Source: Lachnospiraceae bacterium
Lineage (GTDB): Bacteria > Bacillota > Clostridia > Lachnospirales > Lachnospiraceae
NCBI GenBank assembly: GCA_900751995.1
Contig: CAADTP010000053.1
Coordinates: 1-16,658, forward strand
DNA: 16,658 nt
Reading direction: 5' to 3'
Translations under genes and position numbers: made by a program
Notes under the pieces: model-generated
What the model saw: only the letters and a program-made list of their open reading frames with translations
What the model was told of the DNA's origin: nothing
The model's database searches: none
In this document: positions 1 to 6,697 of the stretch, one piece after another
Numbering within the stretch: the first letter of the stretch is position 1
Layout of the letters: the number at the start of each line of letters is the position of its first letter

Positions 1-33
1 GCAGCAATGAAAAATCGAATTATCATAAAACGT

Positions 34-1311
34 TTACGCCACACATGCCGCATAAATACTAGAGTTTTCTCTGGTTGTCCCTATTATATCCCACTCCCCT
101 ATAATCGACATATCGCCACGTAATACGTTAAAGAATTGCGGAAATTCATCTAAACTTGTTCGTCTGATAAAATCACCGATTCCTGTCTTATGTGTCCCAT
201 CTGGAAGTATCTTATTTCCGATAACACGAGGATCAAAGTCCAGTTTAAACATCTTTCCATCTCCAAGTTTGTTATCTTTCATAAGCTCTGCCTTACGTTC
301 TTCTGCATCCATATACATACTGCGGAACTTGTACATTTTAAATTTCTTTCCATTCTTTCCTACTCGTTCCTGAGCAAAGAAAATTGGTCCCGGTGATGCA
401 ATATAAATTGCCGGTCCGACAAAAATACAAATGATTCCGGTAAAAATACATCCAACTAATCCACCCGCAATATCCATTAAGCGTTTTAACATTAACTGTC
501 TGGTTGATGCATAATTGATACTTGTCGTAAGGACTGTGTAATCACCAACCTTTTCCACAAACTGTTTTTTCCCTGGCACACTTGTAATCTTTACAAGATT
601 AAGATGAATGGTTACTCCTGTCTCTGATAATTGCTCAATTAACTCTGCCGGATACGGAAGAACTTCTGAAACAACAACCAGAACTTCGTCAATCCATTCC
701 TGACATACATACATTGCTGCAGTCTCTTCGTTGGCAACTACCGGAACTCCATGAATTTCTCTTCCAGTCCAGTCCGCATCAATTACAGCTACACCAGCCA
801 ATGAGAATCTGGCATAATTGTTTTCCTGCATACTTAACACTACTTGTTCAGCCACATCTTCTGATGTTACAATCAGTAGTTTACGTTCTCCGCCATCCTT
901 CATCTGTTTTCGCAGAAGTTTTTTCCAAAGTTCTCTGACAACATACGTCATTACTAAATAAATTATTATTGTCAGCATCAATGTTAATCTTGAAAAGTCC
1001 TGCCCTTCCTGAAGCAGGAATAAATATAAAACCGCTAAGGCACCTACCATAATCGCATGATTTAATGTAACTACAAAATCACGATAGTATCCTCTCTTTA
1101 ACACGCTTTTCATGGTGCCATATGCAAAAATCATAACCAGATCTGCCAGTTCAAGGAAAACTGCCATATTGCGATAAATAATTGTTTCATATGGATTAAA
1201 TCCATATCCGCTAATTGCATATGCCAGAACATACGCTAATTGCAAACAGATCATGTCTAAGATTATAAAATCTGTATGTTTTAACCATCCTTCAGAATCT
1301 TTTCTATACAT
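34..1311 (-). CDS. Polyprenyl-phosphate sugar phosphotransferase, C-terminally truncated (copy 1)
   Basis: Membrane enzyme of the WbaP/WcaJ class, which moves a sugar-1-phosphate from a nucleotide sugar to undecaprenyl phosphate to start exopolysaccharide or capsule units. The 425-residue product has a hydrophobic N-terminal half with several membrane helices, a Rossmann-like middle and a C-terminal catalytic domain: KRLMDIAGG, a hydrophobic helix, SPGPIFFAQERVGKNGK, YKFRSMYMDAE, then SLDEFPQF with the Asp-Glu dyad near 388-389. Family members continue through a G-T-R-P-P motif and roughly 60 more residues. Here the match stops after RGDMSIIG and a 21-residue tail starting GEWDII runs to the stop. 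The start at 1311 is preferred over the ATG at 1335 because MYRKDSEGW matches MYKKSAQGW of the second copy and the upstream gene stops at 1304, an 8-bp overlap; GGAAGGGG lies rather far upstream. Codons look more AT-rich than in copy 2. Loss of the Pro-Arg-Pro motif makes full activity doubtful. Confidence 0.85.
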   Translation of the reverse strand: MYRKDSEGWLKHTDFIILDMICLQLAYVLAYAISGYGFNPYETIIYRNMAVFLELADLVMIFAYGTMKSVLKRGYYRDFVVTLNHAIMVGALAVLYLFLLQEGQDFSRLTLMLTIIIYLVMTYVVRELWKKLLRKQMKDGGERKLLIVTSEDVAEQVVLSMQENNYARFSLAGVAVIDADWTGREIHGVPVVANEETAAMYVCQEWIDEVLVVVSEVLPYPAELIEQLSETGVTIHLNLVKITSVPGKKQFVEKVGDYTVLTTSINYASTRQLMLKRLMDIAGGLVGCIFTGIICIFVGPAIYIASPGPIFFAQERVGKNGKKFKMYKFRSMYMDAEERKAELMKDNKLGDGKMFKLDFDPRVIGNKILPDGTHKTGIGDFIRRTSLDEFPQFFNVLRGDMSIIGEWDIIGTTRENSSIYAACVA

Positions 1312-1654
1312 AGATTTTTTTCTTTCCCCTTCCATTTTTTTGTAATCTATCTGTTAATCTACAATCGTCCCCACAACTGTAGAGATTGCCTTCAAATTTG
1401 AGTGATTTAAAACTAGATAGGATTATTGCTACACAAAGAAGAGCATTAATCCAGAATATGTTAAGATTTGTTGAGATATGTAATTCCGTCCATAGCCATA
1501 CCCCGAACACAAGTAAACAGCACATGAGAATCACATTTTGAATATTTAGATATGCGATATAAGAATTTCGATATTCAGTTTTCTTTTTCTTTTCATTCCC
1601 ATTAATATATACTGGGGTATCCATCGTACACTTTCGTTTTGATATTCCTATCAT
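1304..1654 (-). CDS. Small membrane protein of unknown function
   Basis: A 116-residue product that I do not recognise. It has a lysine-rich N-terminus (residues 1-30), two likely membrane helices at about 38-57 and 66-82, and a basic C-terminal tail with two cysteines (94 and 98). The start at 1654 has a good ribosome-binding site, AAGGGAG, 7 bases upstream. Its stop overlaps the start of the following sugar transferase (ATGTATAG), which suggests translational coupling and a joint role at the membrane in polysaccharide synthesis; that role is inferred from position only. A run of ten G on the coding strand lies just upstream. It could also be a remnant of a larger gene, since the region around it looks rearranged. 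Confidence 0.6.
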   Translation of the reverse strand: MIGISKRKCTMDTPVYINGNEKKKKTEYRNSYIAYLNIQNVILMCCLLVFGVWLWTELHISTNLNIFWINALLCVAIILSSFKSLKFEGNLYSCGDDCRLTDRLQKNGRGKKKIYV

Positions 1655-1674
1655 TTCATATCTCCCTTACTGTA

Positions 1675-1684
1675 CCCCCCCCCC
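1675..1684 (-). repeat. G10 homopolymer tract in the leader of the small membrane protein gene
   Basis: Ten consecutive C on the plus strand (G on the coding strand), 6 to 9 bases upstream of the AAGGGAG ribosome-binding site. On the minus strand CCCTCGA (1692-1698) can pair with TCGGGGG (1680-1686), which takes in part of the tract, giving a 7-bp hairpin with a 5-base loop. Tracts of this length are prone to slipped-strand change, so this is a candidate expression switch. No promoter was identified whose spacing the tract would alter. Confidence 0.75.
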
Positions 1685-1720
1685 GACAAAATCGAGGGCT
1701 ACTTTCTTATCTCTTTTTTC

Positions 1721-1798
1721 TCATTTATTTTTTATATTTTTCTCCAACGACAGATAACCTGTGAACGTCTTTTGAGGGACATTCGCAGGCTCAGCCAT
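1721..1798 (-). CDS. Possible 25-residue leader-like peptide
   Basis: An open frame ATG to TGA coding MAEPANVPQKTFTGYLSLEK plus five residues, preceded by a perfect AGGAGG (1801-1806). Only two bases separate AGGAGG from the ATG, well short of the usual 5-9, so translation from this ATG is uncertain. I do not recognise the peptide. It could be a small real gene, a leader peptide, or the remnant of a larger frame broken by rearrangement. Confidence 0.25.
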   Translation of the reverse strand: MAEPANVPQKTFTGYLSLEKNIKNK

Positions 1799-1807
1799 TA
1801 CCTCCTA

Positions 1808-1840
1808 TTATTTATGATTCTCATTTACTTATTTATGATT
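1808..1840. repeat. Two 12-bp direct repeats, 21-bp period
   Basis: TTATTTATGATT occurs at 1808-1819 and again at 1829-1840. An inverted partial copy, AATCATAA, occurs at 1919-1926 on the other side of the nested inverted repeat. The spacing, about two helical turns, would suit a protein-binding site such as a recombinase or regulator, but AT-rich chance similarity is possible. Confidence 0.5.
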
Positions 1841-1858
1841 GGGTCAAAATAAGCATCC

Positions 1859-1909
1859 AGGAAACCACTTTATTATATATATTCCCGCTGGAAATACGAT
1901 TGGTTTCCT
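1859..1909. repeat. Nested inverted repeat downstream of sugar transferase copy 2
   Basis: Perfect 9-bp arms AGGAAACCA (1859-1867) and TGGTTTCCT (1901-1909) enclose a second inverted repeat, TATTCCC (1880-1886) with GGAAATA (1890-1896), which has one mismatch as DNA that becomes a G-U pair in minus-strand RNA. No T-run follows on the minus strand, so it is not a typical intrinsic terminator. It may be the end of a mobile element, a recombination site or an RNA structure at the operon's interior. Confidence 0.55.
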
Positions 1910-1947
1910 CTAATGACAAATCATAAGAATCATACTAAGGAACCTAG

Positions 1948-3207
1948 CTAAGCCAGCGAAAACCCTGTAAAATCAAGCTTTTTCTCGGTTGGCTCTATTA
2001 TACCGCCGACTCCCTTAAGAACATTCCAGAACTGCGGAAATTCATCCAGTGAGGTCTTGCGGATGAAGTTTCCGATGCCTTTCGGATTACCGTTCTTGTC
2101 CTTCTTCTCGCTGCCGATGATTCGTGGATCGTAATCCATCTTGAACATAAATCCATCCATCTTGTTCTGGCTCATAAGTTCTGCCTTGCGGGCCTCGGCA
2201 TCCATGTACATGCTTCGGAACTTATAGATCTTGAAGCGCTTACCGTTCTTACCGATACGAACCTGTGAGAAGAAGATCGGTCCCGGTGATTTGATGTAGA
2301 TCATCGGACCTATGGTAATGATCAGAAGTAAAGTGATCAGACATCCTACAATACCGCCTGCGATATCCATAAGCCGCTTATAGATCATTTCCTTCGGCGT
2401 GATTGTGTTGATACTGGAAGTGACAACAGTGTAATCGCCGACTTTCTCCACGAACTTCTTTCCTGGAAGCGACTGCTCTACGGAACCAAGACTCATATGT
2501 ACGGTCAGTCCCATGGTAACGATCTCATCGATCAGCTTCACCGGATATGGCTGTGTATCCGTGATCTTGATAAAGACCTCGTCAACCCACTCACGACAGA
2601 GATATTCCTTGACTGTGTCAATATCTCCGACAACCGGGATTCCGTTGAATGTATCGCCCTTAAAGCCTTTATTCATAAAGGCAATTCCTGTGATCACAAA
2701 ATCCTGGATCGGTCCGCTCATCATTCGATTAATTGTGATCTCAGCCTCATCAGATGCTACGACCAGCACCATGGACTTCTTATGTTTGTCGTTAAGATTC
2801 TTCTCGAGGACATAGCGTTTCAACAGAAGTCTGGCGATATAGGCAATGACCAGATAAATTCCTGCTGTGATAAAAAAGATGATTCTGGAAAACTGTTCCG
2901 ATTGCTGGGTAATAAAAAGATAAGCCATAGACAACAGCATGACCATGCAGACATGCTTTACCGTTTTGGTAAATTCAGCGTAATATCCTCTCTTCAGGAT
3001 TCCCTGATAGGACTGGCTGAAGAACATTACCGCAATCTGGCATAGAATAAAACTGATTGCCACGCCGCTGTACAAATGATCGCTATAGAGGTTGCCATCC
3101 CCTTGCCGCAGATAATATGCAACGACGAATGAAAGCTGCAGACAGATAATATCCAACAGAATAAAATCCCAGTGCTTCAACCAACCTTGTGCTGATTTCT
3201 TATACAT
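1948..3207 (-). CDS. Polyprenyl-phosphate sugar phosphotransferase, C-terminally truncated (copy 2)
   Basis: Paralogue of the truncated transferase further left, of the same WbaP/WcaJ class that primes lipid-linked polysaccharide units at the inner face of the membrane. In the 419-residue product I see membrane helices at about 14-34, 48-66, 88-100 and 108-128, a soluble middle domain, KRLMDIAGG at 278-286, another helix to about 305, SPGPIFFSQVRIGKNGK at 307-323, FRSMYMDAE at 330-338 and SLDEFPQFWN at 386-395 with the dyad D388-E389. The family's GDMS...GTRPP segment and everything after it is missing: after NVLKG the protein ends in a 21-residue tail that resembles the tail of the other copy (GxxxII, T at position 9, final Ala). 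The start has GTGGAG upstream and lies about 30 bases after a good promoter, so this is the first gene of the polysaccharide transcript. Probably impaired unless the tail substitutes for the lost part. Confidence 0.85.
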   Translation of the reverse strand: MYKKSAQGWLKHWDFILLDIICLQLSFVVAYYLRQGDGNLYSDHLYSGVAISFILCQIAVMFFSQSYQGILKRGYYAEFTKTVKHVCMVMLLSMAYLFITQQSEQFSRIIFFITAGIYLVIAYIARLLLKRYVLEKNLNDKHKKSMVLVVASDEAEITINRMMSGPIQDFVITGIAFMNKGFKGDTFNGIPVVGDIDTVKEYLCREWVDEVFIKITDTQPYPVKLIDEIVTMGLTVHMSLGSVEQSLPGKKFVEKVGDYTVVTSSINTITPKEMIYKRLMDIAGGIVGCLITLLLIITIGPMIYIKSPGPIFFSQVRIGKNGKRFKIYKFRSMYMDAEARKAELMSQNKMDGFMFKMDYDPRIIGSEKKDKNGNPKGIGNFIRKTSLDEFPQFWNVLKGVGGIIEPTEKKLDFTGFSLA

Positions 3208-3240
3208 ATACTCAACTCCACTTTTATATTCTCGTTATAT

Positions 3241-3269
3241 ACTATATCTGTTTAACCAAAATTCGTCAA
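3241..3269 (-). promoter_or_regulatory. Sigma-A promoter for the polysaccharide genes
   Basis: On the minus strand TTGACG (3264-3269) and TATAGT (3241-3246) are separated by exactly 17 bases, about 34 bases upstream of the copy 2 start codon. An inverted repeat CAACCA (3267-3272) / TGGTTG (3280-3285) overlaps the -35 element and could be an operator. Confidence 0.65.
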
Positions 3270-3364
3270 CCAAAAAGAGTGGTTGATTCGGCACAAAATG
3301 ACACTAAATCTGTCTTTTTTGATTATTTTAGCAAATTCTAACTTTCTCACAGGCTTTGGTGTAC

Positions 3365-3420
3365 AAAAAAGACTTCACAGCAGCTGTCTGTTTTTGTTTC
3401 TGACAGGCGCTGCCGTGAAG
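3365..3420 (-). terminator. Intrinsic terminator of spoIVA
   Basis: On the minus strand CTTCACGGCAGC pairs with GCTGCTGTGAAG over 12 bp (one G-U pair). The stem continues for 4 bp (TGTC/GACA) after a 3-base bulge, and TCTTTTTT follows. It begins 18 bases after the spoIVA stop codon. Confidence 0.85.
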
Positions 3421-3437
3421 CCCTGGTTACCTTTCTT

Positions 3438-4907
3438 CTATATAATAATACACACCATCCCGCCTTTGCTGTCGTTGACGATTTTCTGCATGGTATCCTG
3501 AAGCTTTGTCTGGCTTTCTTCGCCGATGGTGGAAATCTTGCTACTGATGCCGTCCTTTACGAGCTGTTCGATGGATTTGCCGAAGATATTGGTCTCCCAG
3601 ATGCTCTCGCCGCGCTGGCTGCTCTCGCCAATGTACTGGATGAGATCGTTTGCCTGCTGCTCGGTTCCGACGATCGGGGCGATCTCTGTCTCGATATTGG
3701 CTTTTATCATGTGTATGGACGGACTCTTGGAGCGGATTTTTACGCCGAACTTATTTCCCTGACGGATAACCGTCGGAGTTTCGATCTGGATCTCGGAAAG
3801 TTCGGGCACAACTACTCCGTAGCCGGTGGAACGGACGGCTTCGAGTGCATCCCTGACCTTGACATACTGTTCTTTCATATTGGTCAGTTCCTTCATGGTA
3901 TGGATCAGGTCGTATTCGCTTTCCATGGTGATGCCGCTCAGTTCGCTTAAGATTTTGTAATAATATTCGTCCCGAACCTGAACCCGGATGCGGATAATGC
4001 CGCTGGAGAGGTCGATCTGATCGAGAAGGGTTTCCTGGACATAAGGGCCCGTGAGCTGTATGGAGTCCTTTGTGATATCACGGATATGCGCCAGCTTTTG
4101 CATATGTTCTCTGATCTGGATGAGGATCTGGGCTTTCAGTTCGTGCTCAGGGGAGAGCATCTCCACCCATTTCGGAATGTAGAACTGAATCTCACTGACC
4201 GGAAATTCATAGAGAATGTTTTCCAGGATTCTTGTAACATCTTCTTTCCGAAGCTGTTCGCAGTTTGCAGCGATCGTGGTTACGCCAAAGTTATCCCACA
4301 GCCTGCGGCAGAGCTTTTGTGTTTCTTCCTTATATGGTGTCTGGGAGTTGACAAGGATCAGGAATGGTTTTCCCTGTTTTTTCAGTTCATTTACTGTGAG
4401 TGCCTCCGCCTCGGCAAAATTCTGCCTCGGGATTTCGCCGAAGCTTCCGTCTGTAGTGACCACAAGCCCAATGGTCGCGTGCTCCTCAATCACTTTACGG
4501 GTGCCAACCTGTGCTGCTTCGTGGAAGGGAATAGATTTTTCAAACCACGGAGTCCTGACCATCCGTTCTCTTCCCTCTTCAATGTGTCCAGAGGCATCCT
4601 TTACGAGGAAACCAACACAGTCGATCAGTTTTATCCTCACCTTCTGGTCTTCACCGAGGGTGACGGGAACTGCTTCTTTCGGAATAAATTTGGGTTCTAC
4701 CGTGGTGATGAGTTTCCCGGAACCGCTTAAGGGAAGCTGATCCCGCACTTCTGCCTGTTTGTCTGGTTCCATCGCAGGAAGTGCCATAAGCTCCATAAAT
4801 CTTCGGATAAACGTGGATTTTCCTGTACGCACCGGTCCGACAACGCCTATGTATATATCCCCACCGGTACGAGCCTGAATGTCCCGGTAAATCTGAAAAT
4901 TTTCCAT
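3438..4907 (-). CDS. spoIVA: Stage IV sporulation protein A (spore-coat morphogenetic ATPase)
   Basis: SpoIVA is an ATPase that polymerises on the forespore surface, anchored through SpoVM, to form the basement layer of the spore coat. The 489-residue product closely matches the usual length (492 in Bacillus subtilis as I recall). RTGGDIYIGVVGPVRTGKST at 13-32 holds the Walker A motif (G24 to S31), IKLIDCVGF at 92-100 the Walker B aspartate, TTVEPKF at 68-74 the sensor threonines, and the protein ends GGMVCIII, like the conserved C-terminus that contacts SpoVM. The ATG at 4907 is chosen over the one at 4943 because the protein then starts MENFQIYRDIQARTGG, as the family does, and AGGGGGG lies 7 bases upstream. 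It sits behind hydA but has its own sigma-E promoter and its own terminator. The presence of this gene indicates a spore former. Confidence 0.97.
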   Translation of the reverse strand: MENFQIYRDIQARTGGDIYIGVVGPVRTGKSTFIRRFMELMALPAMEPDKQAEVRDQLPLSGSGKLITTVEPKFIPKEAVPVTLGEDQKVRIKLIDCVGFLVKDASGHIEEGRERMVRTPWFEKSIPFHEAAQVGTRKVIEEHATIGLVVTTDGSFGEIPRQNFAEAEALTVNELKKQGKPFLILVNSQTPYKEETQKLCRRLWDNFGVTTIAANCEQLRKEDVTRILENILYEFPVSEIQFYIPKWVEMLSPEHELKAQILIQIREHMQKLAHIRDITKDSIQLTGPYVQETLLDQIDLSSGIIRIRVQVRDEYYYKILSELSGITMESEYDLIHTMKELTNMKEQYVKVRDALEAVRSTGYGVVVPELSEIQIETPTVIRQGNKFGVKIRSKSPSIHMIKANIETEIAPIVGTEQQANDLIQYIGESSQRGESIWETNIFGKSIEQLVKDGISSKISTIGEESQTKLQDTMQKIVNDSKGGMVCIII

Positions 4908-4978
4908 AAAAAATCCCCCCTGCATAAATTCGCACAATCCCATGTATCGTTATAATGTATGCAGGAGGGTAGTTTTTT
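4908..4978 (-). terminator. Hairpin between hydA and spoIVA: possible hydA terminator that also hides the spoIVA ribosome-binding site
   Basis: In minus-strand RNA CCCTCCTGCATA (4958-4969) pairs with TATGCAGGGGGG (4915-4926) over 12 bp with one G-U pair and a loop of about 31 bases. A6 before and T6 after the stem could extend it. The GGGGGG arm is the spoIVA ribosome-binding site, and the T-run ends at its start codon. RNA reading through from hydA would fold the site away or terminate; RNA starting at the sigma-E promoter lacks the first arm. The long loop makes termination less certain. Confidence 0.5.
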
Positions 4979-4982
4979 ATGA
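4954..4982 (-). promoter_or_regulatory. Sigma-E promoter of spoIVA
   Basis: On the minus strand CATACATT (4954-4961) fits the sigma-E -10 consensus CATACANT exactly. TCATAAA (4976-4982) lies 14 bases upstream and resembles the -35 consensus KMATATT at five of seven positions. spoIVA is sigma-E-dependent in Bacillus subtilis. The -35 box overlaps nothing coding, although hydA ends only 11 bases upstream. Confidence 0.75.
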
Positions 4983-4993
4983 AATTATTCTGT

Positions 4994-6682
4994 TCAATAA
5001 AACTCATTATGGAGCAGTTCGTGCTCTCTGCCTTTGAGAAGTCCCTGATAAAGTTCAAGTACCATCGGGTTTTCATCGGATTTCTTGATGATCATGGTGT
5101 TGTCAGCATTGTACAGACCTCTTGCTCTGGCTGCCTTGGTTCTGTCGCCGGATCTGGTCGGCTGTCCGCCTCCCATAATACAGCCACGACGGCATGCCAT
5201 AACTTCGATCAGATGATACTCTGCTTCGCCGTTCTTTACACGATCCATGACAATTCTCGCATTGGCAAGTCCGCTGGCTACACAGATCTTAATCTCCATG
5301 CCCTTGTATGGTACGGAGAATTCTTTGATGCCTTCATCTCCACGGACACCGCACTCAGCGATCTCTCGCATTGCTTCTTTGCTGTGATCTGGAGTAAGTC
5401 GACGGAGAACCGCCTCTGTAACACCACCGGTAACACCAAAGATAACGCCGCCGCCGGAACCAAATCCGAATGGTGTATCGCATGCTTCCGGCTCAATTGT
5501 CGCAAAATCGAGGCCGAAGTTGTCGATCATGCGGAGAAGTTCTGTCGTTGTAATAACGATATCGGTATCTTTCTCACCATGTGTATAGCTGTTCGGACGA
5601 GCTGCTTCTGCCTTCTTGGCTGTACATGGCATGATGGAAACCATAACAGTCTTTTTGCCTTTGGCATTCTCCGGATCACGGAAGTATTCCTTGATAACTG
5701 CAGACATCATTCCCTGTGGAGATCTGCAGGTGGAAATATTCGGAATGTAATCCTTGTACTGATCTGTGATGAATTTTACCCATGCCGGACAGCAGGAGGT
5801 AAGAAGAGGCAGTTTCTCGCCTTTTTCTATGCGGTCAAGGAATTCTGCACTTTCTTCCATGATGGTAAGGTCAGCACTGAAAGTAGTATCATAAACTTCG
5901 TCAAATCCCATGCGATGAAGTGCATTGACGATCTTGCCCATAACACTGCGGCCCTTCTGGAGTCCGTAGTGATCGCCTACTGCAACGCGGACTGCCGGAG
6001 CAACCTGTGCAACGACGCGGACATCCGGATCTGCCAGTGCTTTAAATACTTTGTCTGTATTAGTATGAATGGAAATCGCTCCTGTCGGACAGAAAGCACG
6101 GCACTGTCCACAGTTTACGCACTGTGTCTCTGCAATCTTTTTGTTAAATGCAGGCATAACCATAGCTTCTGTTCCACGGAAAGCAAATCCAAGTGCACCG
6201 ATTCCCTGAATTTCTTCACAGGCACGTACACAGTTTCCGCAGAGGATACATTTGTTCGGATCACGAACGATGGATGGTGAACTGAAATCCAGTTCATGAT
6301 ACTCTCTTGTATTCTGGAAACGAACGTTTCTCACGCCGAGACGGTGTGCCAGTTCCTGGAGAACGCACTCACCGCTCTTAATACAGGTTGTACAGTCACG
6401 GCAGTGTGCTGCAAGAAGCAGTTCTACGATCAGTTTACGATATTTTCTTAATTTATCGGTATTGGTATAAATAACCATACCGTCTCTCGGTTCTTCTGAA
6501 CAGGAAGCAAAGGTCTTGCCCCTGTTATCTTCTACCGTACATAAACGACAGGCACCAAATGTAGAGAGTTCCGAATGATAGCACAGTGTCGGAATATTAA
6601 TGCCTGCGTTACGGATAACGGTCAGGACGTTTTTTTCATCGGTAAATTCAACTTTTCTACCGTCAATTGTCATTGTACCCAT
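4994..6682 (-). CDS. hydA: [FeFe]-hydrogenase catalytic subunit of the trimeric bifurcating hydrogenase
   Basis: H-cluster subunit of the HydABC complex, which in acetogens couples H2 oxidation to simultaneous reduction of ferredoxin and NAD, or runs in reverse. The 562 residues carry, in order: an N-terminal [2Fe-2S] domain (C34, C45, C48, C61), a His/Cys-ligated [4Fe-4S] site (H93, C97, C100, C106), two [4Fe-4S] ferredoxin motifs (C145/148/151/155 and C188/191/194/198), and the H-domain with TSCCPAW (295-301), SPQGMM (321-326), MPCTAKKAEA (351-360) and MACRRGCIMGGGQP (495-508). All four H-cluster cysteines (C297, C353, C497, C501) are present. The protein is intact, with a short C-terminus and no extra C-terminal [2Fe-2S] domain. 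The start has AAGGAGG 7 bases upstream, overlapping the end of hydB; hydA is the last gene of the hyd operon. Maturation genes hydEFG are not in the window. Confidence 0.96.
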   Translation of the reverse strand: MGTMTIDGRKVEFTDEKNVLTVIRNAGINIPTLCYHSELSTFGACRLCTVEDNRGKTFASCSEEPRDGMVIYTNTDKLRKYRKLIVELLLAAHCRDCTTCIKSGECVLQELAHRLGVRNVRFQNTREYHELDFSSPSIVRDPNKCILCGNCVRACEEIQGIGALGFAFRGTEAMVMPAFNKKIAETQCVNCGQCRAFCPTGAISIHTNTDKVFKALADPDVRVVAQVAPAVRVAVGDHYGLQKGRSVMGKIVNALHRMGFDEVYDTTFSADLTIMEESAEFLDRIEKGEKLPLLTSCCPAWVKFITDQYKDYIPNISTCRSPQGMMSAVIKEYFRDPENAKGKKTVMVSIMPCTAKKAEAARPNSYTHGEKDTDIVITTTELLRMIDNFGLDFATIEPEACDTPFGFGSGGGVIFGVTGGVTEAVLRRLTPDHSKEAMREIAECGVRGDEGIKEFSVPYKGMEIKICVASGLANARIVMDRVKNGEAEYHLIEVMACRRGCIMGGGQPTRSGDRTKAARARGLYNADNTMIIKKSDENPMVLELYQGLLKGREHELLHNEFY

Positions 6683-6697
6683 AAGTCAGCCTCCTTC

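Noticed and set aside
1819..1847. TTGACC on the minus strand (1842-1847) as a promoter for the small membrane protein gene
   Set aside because: No acceptable -10 lies 16-19 bases downstream; the gene may be transcribed from the promoter upstream of copy 2.
4979..6280. A long plus-strand open frame (433 codons) opposite hydA, and similar long plus-strand frames opposite fhs (12481-13656) and acsV (15455-16018)
   Set aside because: They lie fully antisense to intact genes with complete motif sets, and their translations are Cys/His/Phe-rich without any recognisable domain, as expected for shadow frames.
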